From Symsagittifera roscoffensis (Eukaryota > Xenacoelomorpha > Acoela > Convolutidae), in the NCBI RefSeq assembly GCF_963678635.1, contig NC_087068.1, forward strand, positions 24,655,311-24,719,310: 64,000 nt of DNA, written 5' to 3'. The notes under the pieces were generated by a model, which ran no database searches, was not told where the DNA came from, and saw only the letters and a program-made list of their open reading frames with translations. This document shows positions 1 to 10,684 of this stretch, piece after piece; position 1 is the first letter of the stretch; the number at the start of each line of letters is the position of its first letter. Made by a program: the position numbers and the translations under genes.

Positions 1-344
1 CATATATTTTTTCAAATGGAAATTTAATCGAGGCAAGCGTATAAAAATGTAGTTGATCGTTTTTTTTTGCAGTGATTTTTGCTTGCTTGTGTTTTGTTTC
101 TTTTTCTGTCAACTACCTTGCCATTGTGTGTTTGTGACGTATCACATGGTTTGCGCATTATGAAAATGTGTGGGTTTCGGATTTATAATTAACTTTTTTT
201 ACAATGAAAAATCTTTACCTTACCTCACCCTTATTTTTTACCCTTGGCTTTTTAATTGCTCAAAAACTAGTCTTTCAAATCGGAGATTTAATGTTCAACG
301 GATAAGAAAGCTGAAATTGTAGGAAATTCTCATACATACGTAGT

Positions 345-735
345 TGCGCTCAACTTTTTACACAAAGTTATTGTCCTCGGTAAAGTCAAATCTTTCATTT
401 TTGTACCAAATTTTTTGGCTTGCCTCAAAAACTACACTCCCAAATCTTAAAGTTTACAGTCATTCAAAACAGTGGGCTATGGGAAGTTCATCTGCTTTGG
501 CGGCCCTGCCCAATTTGTACATGAAAAGTTATGGCCCTCGGAAAAATCAAAGTTTTGATTTTTGACCGTTTTTTAATGCAACTTGTCTCAAAAACTACTC
601 AAAAATCTGAGATGATCTGAGTCTGTTCGATTCTCGCCTACATGAGCGGCTAAGCTTAATTTTTTATACTTGCAAAGTTATGGCGCTCGGAAAACTCAAA
701 TTTTTAAGTTTTGACTTTTTTTTTGAAAAGTTTAT
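345..735 (+). repeat. Degenerate tandem repeat, period about 150-158 bp
   Basis: A core reading roughly 'caaagttatggcgctcggaa' followed by 'atcaaa..tttttgattttt' recurs near 363, 521 and 671, with spacings of about 158 and 150 bp. Between the cores a second phrase, 'cctcaaaaactac', also recurs. The copies are diverged, so this is an old minisatellite-like array. A weaker echo may exist near 900 and 5035. Confidence 0.55.
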
Positions 736-2225
736 GATTTTAAGTGAAAACTACCCTACCAAATGTGAACTTTTGTGATCAATCAAAAAAAGAGTGAAAA
801 AAACTCCCCTGTTTAAACAGGTATGCTATTTTTTTCAGGAAATTCATTGCACTCAGATTTTAACGAGGCAACTGCTTGTAGGACGCTTCCGAACAGAAGC
901 GGCTACGCCCCAAAATTTGTTTTAAAAAAGCTATGTTCTTGAGAAAATTCCATTAATAAAAAAATTTTTCTTTAACTTGTTTTGTTTAAAAATACCTACG
1001 GCTTTGGCTGAAGCCCAATTTATGAAATATGAAATAGCCATTTTCACCCCGCATCAAAACAGCAAATTCAAAGAATAGTAAATAGGTACCTCCAGTTTTA
1101 GCTGAGCCTCTATTTTCAGTGATATAGTAGTACATATTCTGAGATATGAGCAAGGGTTAAAGTAGTAAATTACCCTCCCCTTACCAATTTGTTTGGTCGT
1201 TTTTTGCAATTAAATGTTTTGTGCAATTTTTTTGTTTTTCTTCAAGATTTGCTGCTTTTTACCAGAACTCATTAGACTACGTACAAGGATTTAAAATCGG
1301 ATTGTTTTTGCTCATTTTAAAACATAAGAGCAACATTTACATCTTTTTATTCCTCTTGTCGCATTGCTTACGAAGACTTTTTTCCAATTGAACTTTTTTT
1401 GTTCTATAGTGATACTTGAAATCAATTCAAAAATTTACAGTTCCAGTTGTTAAATAGGTTTTTTGTTAGTGCCGCTTGCTTGCAATACTCAACCTAACAG
1501 CATAATCGCAAGTGAGTTCTTGTCAAAACGGCCGAGGAGAGTATTATCTCGAATAAATTTGTGTTAAAAATATTGTCTAATAACCATCATTATTGTTGGT
1601 TTTTGCTGGAGTAAATAGCTCTTTTGGCTATTTTTAGCTGATAATGGGCGCTCATTTTGAAGTTGTTGAAGCTTGGTCAAATTCATGTGACTGGAGGTTA
1701 GAATATATCGCAGAGCAATTCCATAAAATACTTTTTGAATTGCTTTTTTTGTTTCGCCCATTGAAACTGGAAAAAAATAATTGTTTTTGGGTGTTTTTGC
1801 ACGCGAAATCAGGTACCATAAATAATCATCGGAATGGGTTGAGTGGTATATCATATTGAAGTCCTATTTGCTGTGAGTCGAACAACATGTAAAAAACTAC
1901 AAACATTTTACCCATTCTGGAAAAAAATAGAACAATTAAAGTTTTTTGTTTTAGTCTAGTTTCTACCAAATGAAGCCAGCGAGCAGGTTTTTAATAGGCT
2001 CATAGTTTTTACACATGCAAAAATTGTGTTATAATATGAACTCTTTTTTTCCACTCTAAGTCGCAAATATTGTTGAGACGCAATTATTGTTGCGACAAAA
2101 TGTATTTATTTTGAAAGTGTTCGTTTTGATCAGTGACCAGCTACTAAATACAGCCAATGCTAAGGATATTAACACAGCCTATTATATTACAAAAACAACT
2201 TTAGCTTCAAAGTATCAATGATCTG

Positions 2226-2278
2226 TAGCCTAGAGGTAGGGAAGGAGACCCGCTACAAAATAAGAGAGTTCGAACTTG
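2226..2278 (+). repeat. Possible tRNA-derived sequence (A and B boxes)
   Basis: Positions 2226-2236 match a polymerase III A box (TRGYNNARNNG type), and 2268-2278 contain a TTCGAA core resembling a B box about 40 bp downstream. I cannot fold a good acceptor or T stem around them, so a functional tRNA gene is unlikely. A SINE head or tRNA relic is the best reading, at low confidence. Confidence 0.25.
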
Positions 2279-2656
2279 GGAAGAGTCGGATGTTTTTAAT
2301 CAACTTTTTCGTATACTATTTAAAATACTACCGCTCTGTATATTGAGCCATGTTAGTTAATAAATTTTTTTTTAAATTGACCGGTACCGCTGATGCGTCA
2401 TAATTGGCATGCGTCACTTAAGAAATTTTGGAAACTCAAAGTTTTACTCAATCAGTTCTCCCCGGAAGCGTAATTGTTCAGATTTTGCCTTGTGTATGCG
2501 AAGTGCAACTTCGCTTCTGTGTCGAATTCTTAAAAATCAATTTGAGTCGAGAAAGATTATTTTTATTTGAGCTTTTTTTTGTCTCTATTCCTTGTTCGGT
2601 AAAACTGTTGTGAACCAAACCTATTTCACAATTACCATCGAATATGCCTAATTTTT

Positions 2657-2861
2657 ATGCTTTTGTTCAGATTTTTTATCATACTACAGATGAAAAGCAG
2701 TTTGAAAAAAAGTGTTCTGTATAAAAACATTCGTGGTCGGAAGTTTTTGTGTTTTTTGCAACCTGCTATTCTTGTTTTGTTGTTTTCGTTAGCCTTAATT
2801 TCTCTGCAGAATTTATATATTGAACCACAAGGCCGCGAATGTGGAAAAAAGCTAAATTGTT
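2657..2861 (+). CDS. Candidate first coding exon of the sulfotransferase (signal anchor)
   Basis: The frame starts at a TTG at 2657; the first ATG is at 2690. It encodes a short basic segment followed by a strongly hydrophobic stretch of about 20 residues (FLQPAILVLLFSLALISL), the layout of a type II Golgi signal anchor, which is what 3-O-sulfotransferases carry at their N terminus. A good donor (gtaaat) follows at 2862. Splicing there leaves phase 1, which fits the acceptor at 3262. The link to the catalytic exons 4 kb downstream is inferred from orientation, phase and the missing membrane anchor, not from sequence similarity. An RNA read across the junction would settle it. Confidence 0.32.
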
Positions 2862-3262
2862 GTAAATAGCTGGATTAATGCTAAGAAGCGTAATCGAAAT
2901 TGCTTAATTGGTTTCTTGAATGGCGTTTAAATAGCTCTCTGCTTGGATTTTGTTTGTCTTCTCTCAACACGTGCACGAGACTTAAAAAACGATATCTCTT
3001 TTACCCTGTTTTTTGCCTGTTCACAATTCTCAGAGCCTGACTTCACTAAGGCATGAGAATCAAATTAGCAGAACACCTAAGATTCAAAAATTCAAAATAT
3101 ATTTTTTTTTTGATACCCAACCTTCAAATATAAGTTCGGACATAAACGAGAACAAGAAACGATTGAAAAGATTTTTTTAAATTATGTTTACTCGATCTAA
3201 AAACAGTCTTGCGAATCAAAAATTTCGTTTGAATTATCTTAAAAAGTGTCTCAAAACAATAG

Positions 3263-3390
3263 ATTCAGGTGCTAATTTCCAAACATTAAAAGAAGTCAAT
3301 TTTCAAGAAAATCTATTGCCTATCACTTTCAAGGAATCCCAAAGCTCGTCAATGTATTTAACTTTACAACGGCGAATAGATAAAAAAAAG
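3263..3390 (+). CDS. Candidate stem-region exon of the sulfotransferase
   Basis: Bounded by an acceptor ending 'caatag' (3262) and the donor 'gtttgt' (3391). The 128-bp exon enters in phase 1 and leaves in phase 0, so it can join the anchor exon to either the 5110 or the 6906 exon without a frame break. It encodes a polar, Lys/Gln-rich segment ending in RRIDKKK, plausible for the luminal stem, which is not conserved in this family. An alternative acceptor at 3206 would enter in a phase that does not fit the upstream exon. Confidence 0.3.
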
Positions 3391-4331
3391 GTTTGTTTTT
3401 AGGTTAAATTTTGTTTTGACTGACGTTTTGAATGTCTTTATTAAGGACTTGCTAGATTTCTACATGTATCACTGGGAAATTATTAGAGCAAAATATATCA
3501 CATGAGTTTTATTATTAATGTTACTTTCAATTAATTCAACTGGAAATGCAAAAGCGTATTTATGCACTTGCGCGGTTACAGTTCAATGGTTCGAAGCTAG
3601 TCACACCAATTTTACAAGAACAAAATTTCCCTTAGACCGAAGTTACTGAAGTTTGACGGTAGTGATGAATAGACGTCTTTACGTAACCGTATTTATTGTA
3701 ATCATTTCTTTTTACTATCTTTGTTTCTGGCATAAAACTGACTTCGTGAGTATACAGATAATTTTTTCTAAATTTTTTTTTTGACAAAAAAATCAAAACT
3801 TTTTCGACAAAAAGAAAAATCAAAACTTTTTGAAGATTTTAAAAGTAAGATTTTAAGGGCGGGTAAAATTCAAATAGAAATTAACAGACAATATCTAGAA
3901 ATAGGTAACGTTTAGAAATTGTGCAACATTTAGCAATTGGTAATAAGTTGGCGTCTTTTATTTAAAAATTTTGCCGTATTTGTAATTTTAAAACTTGAAC
4001 AAATTGTTTCTTGCAAAGCAAGAATTTCTTCGTCGCGAATATCAAAATTCTTATATGCGCATCGCTGAGATAGTTCAATGGGTTGTTTTACTTACATAAG
4101 GGAAGAAGTTGCTTTTTGTTCTGATTTTTGAAGAAAGCACTGGCAAATTTATGCTCAGTGTAGTTTTTTGCAAGCGGGGTAAAGTAAAGAAGCTTTTTGA
4201 AACAGTGTGGATTGAAACATTAGTTCTTTACGAAAATCTTTTATACCGCATTGAAAATTTAAATCAACTGAGTTCAATTGTAATAAGACATTTCCCTGGC
4301 TTTTGACAAGTTCTGTGGCTTTGAAAATGAT

Positions 4332-4839
4332 CAAACTGGGCAAAATGGTGAACTAATTCAAATGCGCTTTCAAAATTTTATATACGATTTTCAATGCATA
4401 TGCGCAGATTTTTTGAGTGCTTTGAGTTAATCCGCACTACAGCAAAATTAATTGCTCCGGCTGTTTTTGAAAAAAAAATGCAATATATTTGTGCCCGTTT
4501 TTGACTTTTTAAATGCCAATTTCTTGCATCATTTGAAAGGTATTGTTATCCTGAGCTCAAATTTCAATAGTTGTTTCACCTGTTATCTTTCGTGAAGTTA
4601 TGGTGATTCAAAGATTACCAAGTTGTTCAATTTGGGACTTATAACGCGCGAGATAATTTTTGGCTATTAACGCGTAGGCGGCGATTTAATCCATCTTAGA
4701 AATTGTTCCAAATTGAACTGAGGCGTGCTATTTTGAAAAATTGCAAGTTTAAATTTATATTTTCCATTTTTTTGAGAAATTTTATCCTTGTTTTGAATTG
4801 AAAAATTACCAAACTGGGCAAAATGGTGAACTAATTCAA
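4332..4839 (+). repeat. 30-bp perfect direct repeat, 478 bp apart
   Basis: The same 30 bases, beginning caaactgggcaaaatggtga, occur at 4332-4361 and 4810-4839. The intervening DNA includes part of a dispersed repeat also found at about 7925-8400. The pair may be the edges of an inserted repeat unit or the scar of a local duplication. Confidence 0.6.
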
Positions 4840-5050
4840 GTACTCAGTTCTTGATATTAGCTGTGGCTGACGGAGGGAAGCAGTAAAACAGTTAGGAAAC
4901 ATGGAATTTTCAAGTTTTATCGCCTTGTAACTTTTGAAGCTAACTGTTTTTCCTTTCTTGGGAAAAGTTACCAAATATTACCAAGGAAAGTCCGTGCATT
5001 CAGGGGTTTGCCCTAATACAAGCAATCTCGAATACAAAGTTATGTCGGCT
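4495..5050 (+). repeat. Dispersed intronic repeat, copy 1
   Basis: This AT-rich stretch matches 7925-8400 in the same orientation with moderate divergence. The shared landmarks are 'gagctcaaattt' versus 'gagcttgaattt', 'cgtgaagttatgg' versus 'cgtaaagttatgg', a CpG-rich block containing two 'ttaacgcg'-like words around 4640-4680, then 'ttccaaattg'. Further 3' both have 'gaaag.ccg..cattcagg'-type text near 4985 and 8350. It has no coding capacity. Confidence 0.55.
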
Positions 5051-5109
5051 TAGTCATCGCATCAAAATTCTTTTTCCCAATATTAATTTAACGATGTCAT
5101 TTTTTGCAG

Positions 5110-5190
5110 TTCTTTTGTTCTCAAAAAAAGTATGATGAGAAAAAAGTTTCAGTTTTTTTTATGTTTAGTGACTTACAGATGGTCTATCCT
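5110..5190 (+). CDS. Candidate 81-bp stem exon of the sulfotransferase
   Basis: The stretch follows a textbook acceptor (a T-rich run ending ttttttgcag at 5109) and ends at a strong donor (gtaagc at 5191). It is 81 bp, exactly 27 codons, and phase 0 at both ends. It therefore fits between the donor at 3390 (phase 0) and the acceptor at 6905 (phase 0) with no frame change. The encoded segment (FFCSQKKYDEKK...) has no recognisable motif, as expected for a stem. It could also be an alternative or cryptic exon. Confidence 0.38.
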
Positions 5191-5651
5191 GTAAGCTTTG
5201 TTTTTTTTTCAACAAAATTTTTGTTTGCTGATTGGGGTCCTCTTTTCAGTTATTGTCTCCAGCTGTCGCACCGCTACTTCAAAGTAATGGATATACTTGA
5301 TGTTTTTGAAAGTCGTTGTCGTTCTTTTACAGAACCTTTTCCCACATACAACTTCGAAAACCATTGAATGTTTCTCGTTTACGCAATAGTTGATTCAATA
5401 ACATTCTAAGCAGATTTAATTATTCACATAAGCTACGCGTCATACGAAGTTTTTTGCGCTGTAGGTGTCTCAAAGGGACAATTTTCAACCTTATGTATTT
5501 ACAAAAAAATGGTAACAAATACACTAATGGACAAATTTAAGCGCAAATTCAGAACTTTACTCTCTAAAACACCTGTTTTCATTGTCCACTTTGGACTACA
5601 TTAAGTTCATTTTTCAGGAAAGTTGTTACAAAAAAAGAGGAAAACATCAAA

Positions 5652-6255
5652 GCTATCGGGTCTTATGCACTAAACGGCCCAAAATTAGTATTTCTACATC
5701 TTTCTTGAACTCTAAATAATATGGTTGAATCCGATTGGCTAATCAGACACTCAAATCCAAACAACATGGTACGGCATTTCAATTAAAACTCTAAGCAGAT
5801 TAAAATTATGGGCACAAGTGAACAAAATTATAAAACTTGGATCTTGTTAACAATCCCACCCCTATTGCAATAGGGGGGATTCGTTACAAGGTACCAAATC
5901 GTATATGCTTAACTGTTCAATTCTTTCTTTATGGTGGGGGGGTTCGTTACAAGGTACCATAGGGCAGGGGGAAATAGTTAACAAGATCCTAAAACTTTAA
6001 TTCTGCTGAAGTCATTTTACGAAGTTTTCTCGTACGGGCAAAATTACTCGAGTTACTTGAAAAAAAAATTAGACAAAGTTTAACATTTTGGTAATTTCGG
6101 CTAATATTTCTATCTGCTGCAAGTTTTGATTGAATTGCCTGAACATATTGCTTGAATTTGGACGGCTAATATTAGCCAGTCAGATTCGACTGCATAAGTT
6201 TTAACTAATGATAAAAAAAAATTGATTTTGGGCCGTTTTGTGCATAAGACGCGAG
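5652..6255. mobile_element. Fold-back (long inverted repeat) element
   Basis: The sequence at 5652-5690 (core cttatgcactaaacggccca) is the reverse complement, with few changes, of 6220-6255 (core gggccgttttgtgcataaga). Imperfect pairing continues inward: the blocks around 5725-5800 pair with those around 6100-6180. The unit is thus a palindrome-like element with arms of roughly 180-230 bp, lying in an intron of the sulfotransferase gene. Its centre is occupied by a separate small element (5839-5989). I could not define a target duplication for the outer element. Confidence 0.6.
5839..5989. mobile_element. 151-bp inverted-repeat element with 8-bp target duplication (MITE)
   Basis: The ends are inverted repeats beginning GGATCTTGTTAAC (13 bases perfect, weaker pairing beyond). 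The unit is flanked on both sides by TAAAACTT (5831-5838 and 5990-5997), an 8-bp direct duplication. An 8-bp duplication is typical of hAT- and P-type DNA transposons, but the termini do not identify the family. Inside is a 17-bp direct repeat (ttcgttacaaggtacca at about 5880 and 5942) and a short palindrome around 5860-5875. Single copies of the end motif also occur near 30593-30604 and, weakly, near 60913. Confidence 0.75.
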
Positions 6256-6905
6256 CTGTCATCTATGAAACTATCATGGTTTGGTTTTAAAGACTTAGTA
6301 ATGTAATCCGGGTTTGAAAAATTCAGGCTTCTTCATATGCTCTAAATTTTTCAATCCGCGTGGAAAGCTAGGAAACTGTCGAGTTCAATAAAAGTTTCGT
6401 ACTGATTGTTTCAATTTTCTTGCTATGAACAACTGATTACTCCGCTTATTGAACAAAGTGTTCACTACGATGCAAAAAATAGTGCAGATGAAGAAATGTG
6501 GCATTTTCAGACCCGAATTACATTGGTAAGTCCTTGAAACCAAAAATTGTTAGCTTCATAGAGGGTAGCTCTGATGATTTGCTCTTAGTCCATGTAAAAA
6601 CTTTACTGAAGCTCGAAGGAGTTGTTGTCCAAGGAGGAAAATGAAAAGAAATTTTAGAAGAAAAAAAACCTGAATTTATATTTAATTTTGTCCACTAGTG
6701 TAACCTTAGCTCAGGAAATTTTTCAGTTGGTACCAAAAATTTGTTTTGACTGTTATTTGATAAACATAACAAACATCAAAACTGAAGAATAATATCACAC
6801 CACAGCACAGCTCAAACATTCTATCTTCTATTCCAAATTTCTATCTAAAATGAGCGTCAAAGGCGATATAAAAAAGGTTATATCATGCATCGTTTCATTT
6901 TACAG

Positions 6906-7129
6906 ATTAAAAAAGAACTGCCTCAAGCCTTAGTCGTTGGTGTGAAAAAATGTGGCACCGGTGCATTGAGAAGTTTTTTGATGCAGCACCCCGACATAAA
7001 CTTCAACCCCTCCGAGATCAAGTTTTTCAACCACCCCTGGAACTACTTACGAGGGTACAGATGGTACGTGAACCAATTTAGCCCAAGAAGCAGAGAAGAT
7101 CAAATCAGGAATGGGGAAACGATACAACT
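6906..7129 (+). CDS. Heparan-sulfate glucosamine 3-O-sulfotransferase-like, catalytic exon A
   Basis: The product would transfer sulfate from PAPS to the 3-OH of glucosamine in heparan sulfate, acting in the Golgi lumen. This exon holds the PAPS-binding loop (ALVVGVKKCGTGALRSFL, matching the family pattern GVRKGGTRALL) and the SEIKFF motif, whose Glu corresponds to the catalytic base of this family. It then runs through GYRWYVNQF. The acceptor is the tttcattttacag ending at 6905. The donor is a weak gt at 7130, chosen because leaving in phase 2 joins exactly to the next exon (G ATT GAA AAG). The frame otherwise runs to a TAA at 7139. I am sure of the family; the subtype (HS3ST1- versus 3/5-like) is open. 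Confidence 0.85.
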
Positions 7130-7553
7130 GTCGCATTAATTTTCAAATCGTTTATCGCACCGTAGATGGAAAAAAGCAAAAACAGTACTTGAAACTGCAT
7201 TTTGGTGGATCGCCGTCCTCGAAGGAAATAATTAAATAATTGCGTCAAAGGCGCCTTAATTTTTTTTGTCTGAGAGGTCGTAAAATTGTACTAAAAGGGA
7301 GAAGAGGACTTCGAGAAAATAGGAGGTTGAGTCACTGCGAGGGAGAGGCAAAGCGTACACCCATCCTACCGCATCCCCCGCTCCTGATTATAACATAAAT
7401 GGTTTTATATGTTCTGGTTTTCTTAAATTCTAAAAAACAATTTTTTTAAATCAAACATTTTGCTGAGAATTTTCCATCACGACCGTAATTATTGCAAAAA
7501 AAATAAGAGTAAAACTGATTTGAGAGAACTATTGTGTCATTTCACCAAATTAG

Positions 7554-7683
7554 GATTGAAAAGACACCCAAGTATTTCCATGAAGATTACGTTACCCGCC
7601 TTATATGGAATATGGATCCAAAGATGAAGATCATTATAGTGGTGAGAGAGCCAGTGAAACGCACTATTTCAGACTACACACAG
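7554..7683 (+). CDS. Heparan-sulfate 3-O-sulfotransferase-like, catalytic exon B
   Basis: The exon starts after 'ccaaattag' and encodes IEKTPKYF (the conserved Lys-Thr-Pro segment) and then IIIVVREPVKRTISDYTQ, the 3'-phosphate-binding Arg...Ser block of PAPS sulfotransferases. It ends at a consensus donor (CAG|gtgaca). It enters in phase 2 and leaves in phase 0. The motif order and spacing match animal 3-O-sulfotransferases. The intron before it is 424 bp. Confidence 0.85.
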
Positions 7684-7924
7684 GTGACAACAACCCTTTC
7701 TTTGCTTAAGAAGATACCTAAGATTGTTCTGATTATGACATTTTGGCATTTTGAAGTATTACGACATAAAATCATAAATGCTATCCCTATACAAAATGAT
7801 AGTTTTACGTAACTGGAGTTGAATAATTCTTTTTTGAAGAACTTTTTTGATAAGAATTACGTTATTGTTCCGACTTTTGATACGAAAGTAACGGAATATT
7901 TGTGATCGGGGTGGGTTTTTTTTC

Positions 7925-8400
7925 TTCAGACAAACTTCGACTTTTTAACTAGCCGTTTTTGACGGAATTTTTTATACCATTCGAAAGCTATTGTTTTTCT
8001 GAGCTTGAATTTGAAAAGATAATTTACCTGTGATCATTTTTCGTAAAGTTATGGGGGTTTAAAGATTGCCATTTTGGCCAATTTGGGACAATTAACGCGC
8101 GATAAATTTCGCGCTATTAACGCGCGAGCGATATTTAATAGAAATAGTTCCAAATTGGTTCAAGGAAGCTTATATGCCATAATTGATTTGTTAATAGGCG
8201 CAAAATCTATCACTTTGTACTTAATATGACGTGTGGGGGGATGTTTTTACATAAAATCTCAAATTTTTTCAAAAAATTTTTTTTATTTTTTTTGTTACAT
8301 TGAAATTTTTCATCTTATTAATGCTCAATAGACCTTAAAAGGTAGTCGGAACTTTCAGGACTTCGCCTTGATACGAGCAGTCTTGTTTTTTTGTAAGCCA
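7925..8400 (+). repeat. Dispersed intronic repeat, copy 2
   Basis: A second copy of the unit at about 4495-5050, same orientation and diverged. The CpG-rich block here (8090-8130) has three 'aacgcgcga'-like words in an otherwise very AT-rich intron. It lies in the intron between the last two catalytic exons. Confidence 0.5.
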
Positions 8401-8443
8401 TGTACGACATACTGACACTTTTTTAATGAAACTGTTCGTTTAG

Positions 8444-8890
8444 GAATCAATCAGTGGAATGTTTCACGTTGACATTAGCAGAAAACTCTTGAACAGATTC
8501 GGAGAAATCGATCCATCTTCAGAGTTGATCAGTCCTAGCTTATACGCCAATCACCTGAAACGATTCTTAGAATTCTTCCCAAGAAGCCAAATTCATATTG
8601 TCGATGGAGAGAATTTACAACGCAATAATCCATCTATTGAACTTGCCAAAATCGAGAAGTTTTTGGGTAAAAGCAACTATTTCACTAGTACTAAATTTTC
8701 AAACAACACAACGAAAGGGTATTACTGCTTTGTTAGTGACATGGGCAAACACAAATGCTTGGGAAACGCTAAAGGAAGGCGACAAGAACTAGTTGATGAA
8801 CGAGTAGTTAGCAAACTGAAACAGTTTTTCAAATGCCACAACGAAGACTTCTTCAGAATTGTAAATAAAAATTTTAGTTGGTTTGTGTAA
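8444..8890 (+). CDS. Heparan-sulfate 3-O-sulfotransferase-like, terminal exon
   Basis: This exon begins after 'cgtttag' in phase 0 and encodes the C-terminal third of the enzyme. Landmarks are LYANHLKRFLEFFP, QIHIVDGENL, KIEKFLG and NNTTKGYYCF...HKCLG..KGR; the two Cys of the last block form the conserved disulfide of this family. The protein ends at TAA (8888-8890). Exons A, B and this one give about 266 codons. Adding the three upstream candidates gives about 404 residues, within the range known for animal family members. The catalytic exons contain no stop or frameshift, so the gene is probably functional. Confidence 0.87.
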   Translation, partial: ESISGMFHVDISRKLLNRFGEIDPSSELISPSLYANHLKRFLEFFPRSQIHIVDGENLQRNNPSIELAKIEKFLGKSNYFTSTKFSNNTTKGYYCFVSDMGKHKCLGNAKGRRQELVDERVVSKLKQFFKCHNEDFFRIVNKNFSWFV

Positions 8891-9990
8891 CAAAAATTTC
8901 TACGCTTTCGAAAGTAATTCTATAACAGAGGGGTTACTTTGAAGAGGGCAGATGGCGCTTTTTTCAGGATATCAAGTCTTTTGGCTGAAAAACGTAAGAT
9001 ATTGATGGGGAGGAGCGTACGCCAAAAAAACTAAATATAGGAAATGCCCGAAAACGCCATTTTTGTTAGTTTTTTTTTTTGAAGTTTTACCTGTGTCGGA
9101 GAATTTGGAGGCTGAATATGGTCTTTTTTGAGTTTCTGGAAAGCTTATAATCTATTCCTAAAAATGTTGGATAATTTCTCCGTCTCCTAAAAAAATTGAC
9201 AAAATGGGTTTTCTTGAAAGGGTTGTTTGAGCTCTCTCAAAGCAGTATAAAGACCCTTCCTTGCCATAGTTTACTACAATGTTGTTAGTTTTTAGAACAA
9301 TTAGGCCCAAAACTGACGGTTAACTCATTTCTTAAAAAAATTGAAACCGAAAAACTGATACTTTGATAGCAAAATTTTAAGATTGTCGACAGAAATAGAA
9401 GCCATAAAACAATTTTATAGAGAGTACTCGCTTACAGCAAAGTGAGCAAAAAGTAAATTCGCTGATATTTGAATGATAACTTTGATGTGTGTGACCCTCT
9501 GTCAACTGTTTGTTCAAATAGTTTCGAAAAAGCCAAAAACAAGATTCAAACAAATGATATAAATTATGGTCATCTCTCCAGAATTATATATGAGAACAAA
9601 AACTACTACTCAAGCAAATTTTCAGGAGACATACATGATAAAAAACTATCATTGAAATAGCAGCAAAACTCCAAAAGTCACTAAACTTAAGCCAGTAGCC
9701 TATTTGAAAATATTTAATGGCGACCAATTCGATCTACCAGCATTAAAATTTTTACCGAGAAATCTTGATCTACTAGCCTTGAAATTAATTAGAAGCACAG
9801 CTAGTTTTCTCAGTAAACCATCTGCAGCGCAAAACTTCGAAACAAGAGAGGTACCCTTGTCACAAGAAAAGACAAACTCTGCACGGAAAATAATTTCTAA
9901 CAAAATTTCAGTCGGGTGGGGACGACACAGCTTATGGGTTGATTGAAAGTACCATTCAAACAGTAAAAAGAAGACTGGGCTGATGCTACT
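8891..9990. other. 3' flank of the sulfotransferase and unassigned, partly coding-like DNA
   Basis: 8891-9430 is AT-rich with no gene. From about 9440 to 9990 the plus strand has coding-like composition: an open frame at 9469-9660 and another at about 9700-9943 that runs without clear boundaries into the 1.49-kb repeat. I recognise no domain. It may be a remnant of the element that supplied the repeat at 9991-11484, since the second copy of that repeat (29093) lacks this upstream part. Confidence 0.4.
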
Positions 9991-10684
9991 AAGCGAAAAC
10001 AAAATGTCCATAAAACTCAGACTGAGCACAATCAGTAGAAATTTGAGATGAAATAAACGGAAAGCAAAAAAAAATTCACTGTTTGGGGCACACTTCGAAA
10101 CAACGCCAAAAAAAGAAAATTAATATATCAGGAATAACATCATTTAATTCTGATCTGTTAGAAACGGTAAATCTGTGTCGCAATAAAAACGAAGGATCGA
10201 CCAATCGAGAGAGCGTGAAATTTAAAAAAAGAAAGGAATGAATAGCAGAGAAACAGGTCTGTGGTATAAAAAAAAACAACGGGCAACAGCACGTGAGAGT
10301 GAAAGAGCAAAAGTACTGAAAAATCTTCTAGAGGCGATGGCGAAGCGGAGCGAAGAACAACTGGATGCGGCTAAAACCGACATACGCAAAATCGTAGACT
10401 AAACAGGTCTAAATAAACAGGAAAAAAAGAAATGTCATACTCCTGGGAGAAAGGTTTATTGAAGACAAGGAAGAATTTTCAAACCAGGCAACAAAAAAGT
10501 CTCTTTTAATTTTGACGAGAACAGAAAAAATTGGAAAATCATCAACTTACCATTGAGAAGAGAAAGTATTTTATGCTATCCACGATGAACGCTTTTTGCT
10601 ATCCACGCTATCCAAGATATCACGGTAAATCACTGGAAGAGCGACATGGCAGAAGCAGAGTTTTTTTGATAAGAAAACCAATCC

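Larger units (their letters stand above)
1..2656. other. AT-rich stretch without a convincing gene
   Basis: No open frame here shows a recognisable domain. The short frames at 344-565, 1564-1859 and 2428-2613 look like chance openings in AT-rich DNA. The stretch contains a degenerate tandem repeat (about 345-735) and a possible tRNA-like pair of boxes near 2226-2278, both listed separately. It lies upstream of the sulfotransferase gene, so it may include its promoter or a 5' untranslated exon, but I see no element I can defend as one. Confidence 0.5.

Noticed and set aside
3560-3605. tRNA or SINE at 'gttcaatggttcgaag' (also 'atagttcaatggg' near 4070)
   Set aside because: Short matches to polymerase III boxes without a paired second box or foldable stems.
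6841-6905. A tiny exon ending GATATAAAAAAG before gttata at 6877
   Set aside because: It would require a 29-bp intron before the 6906 acceptor, too short to be credible without RNA evidence.
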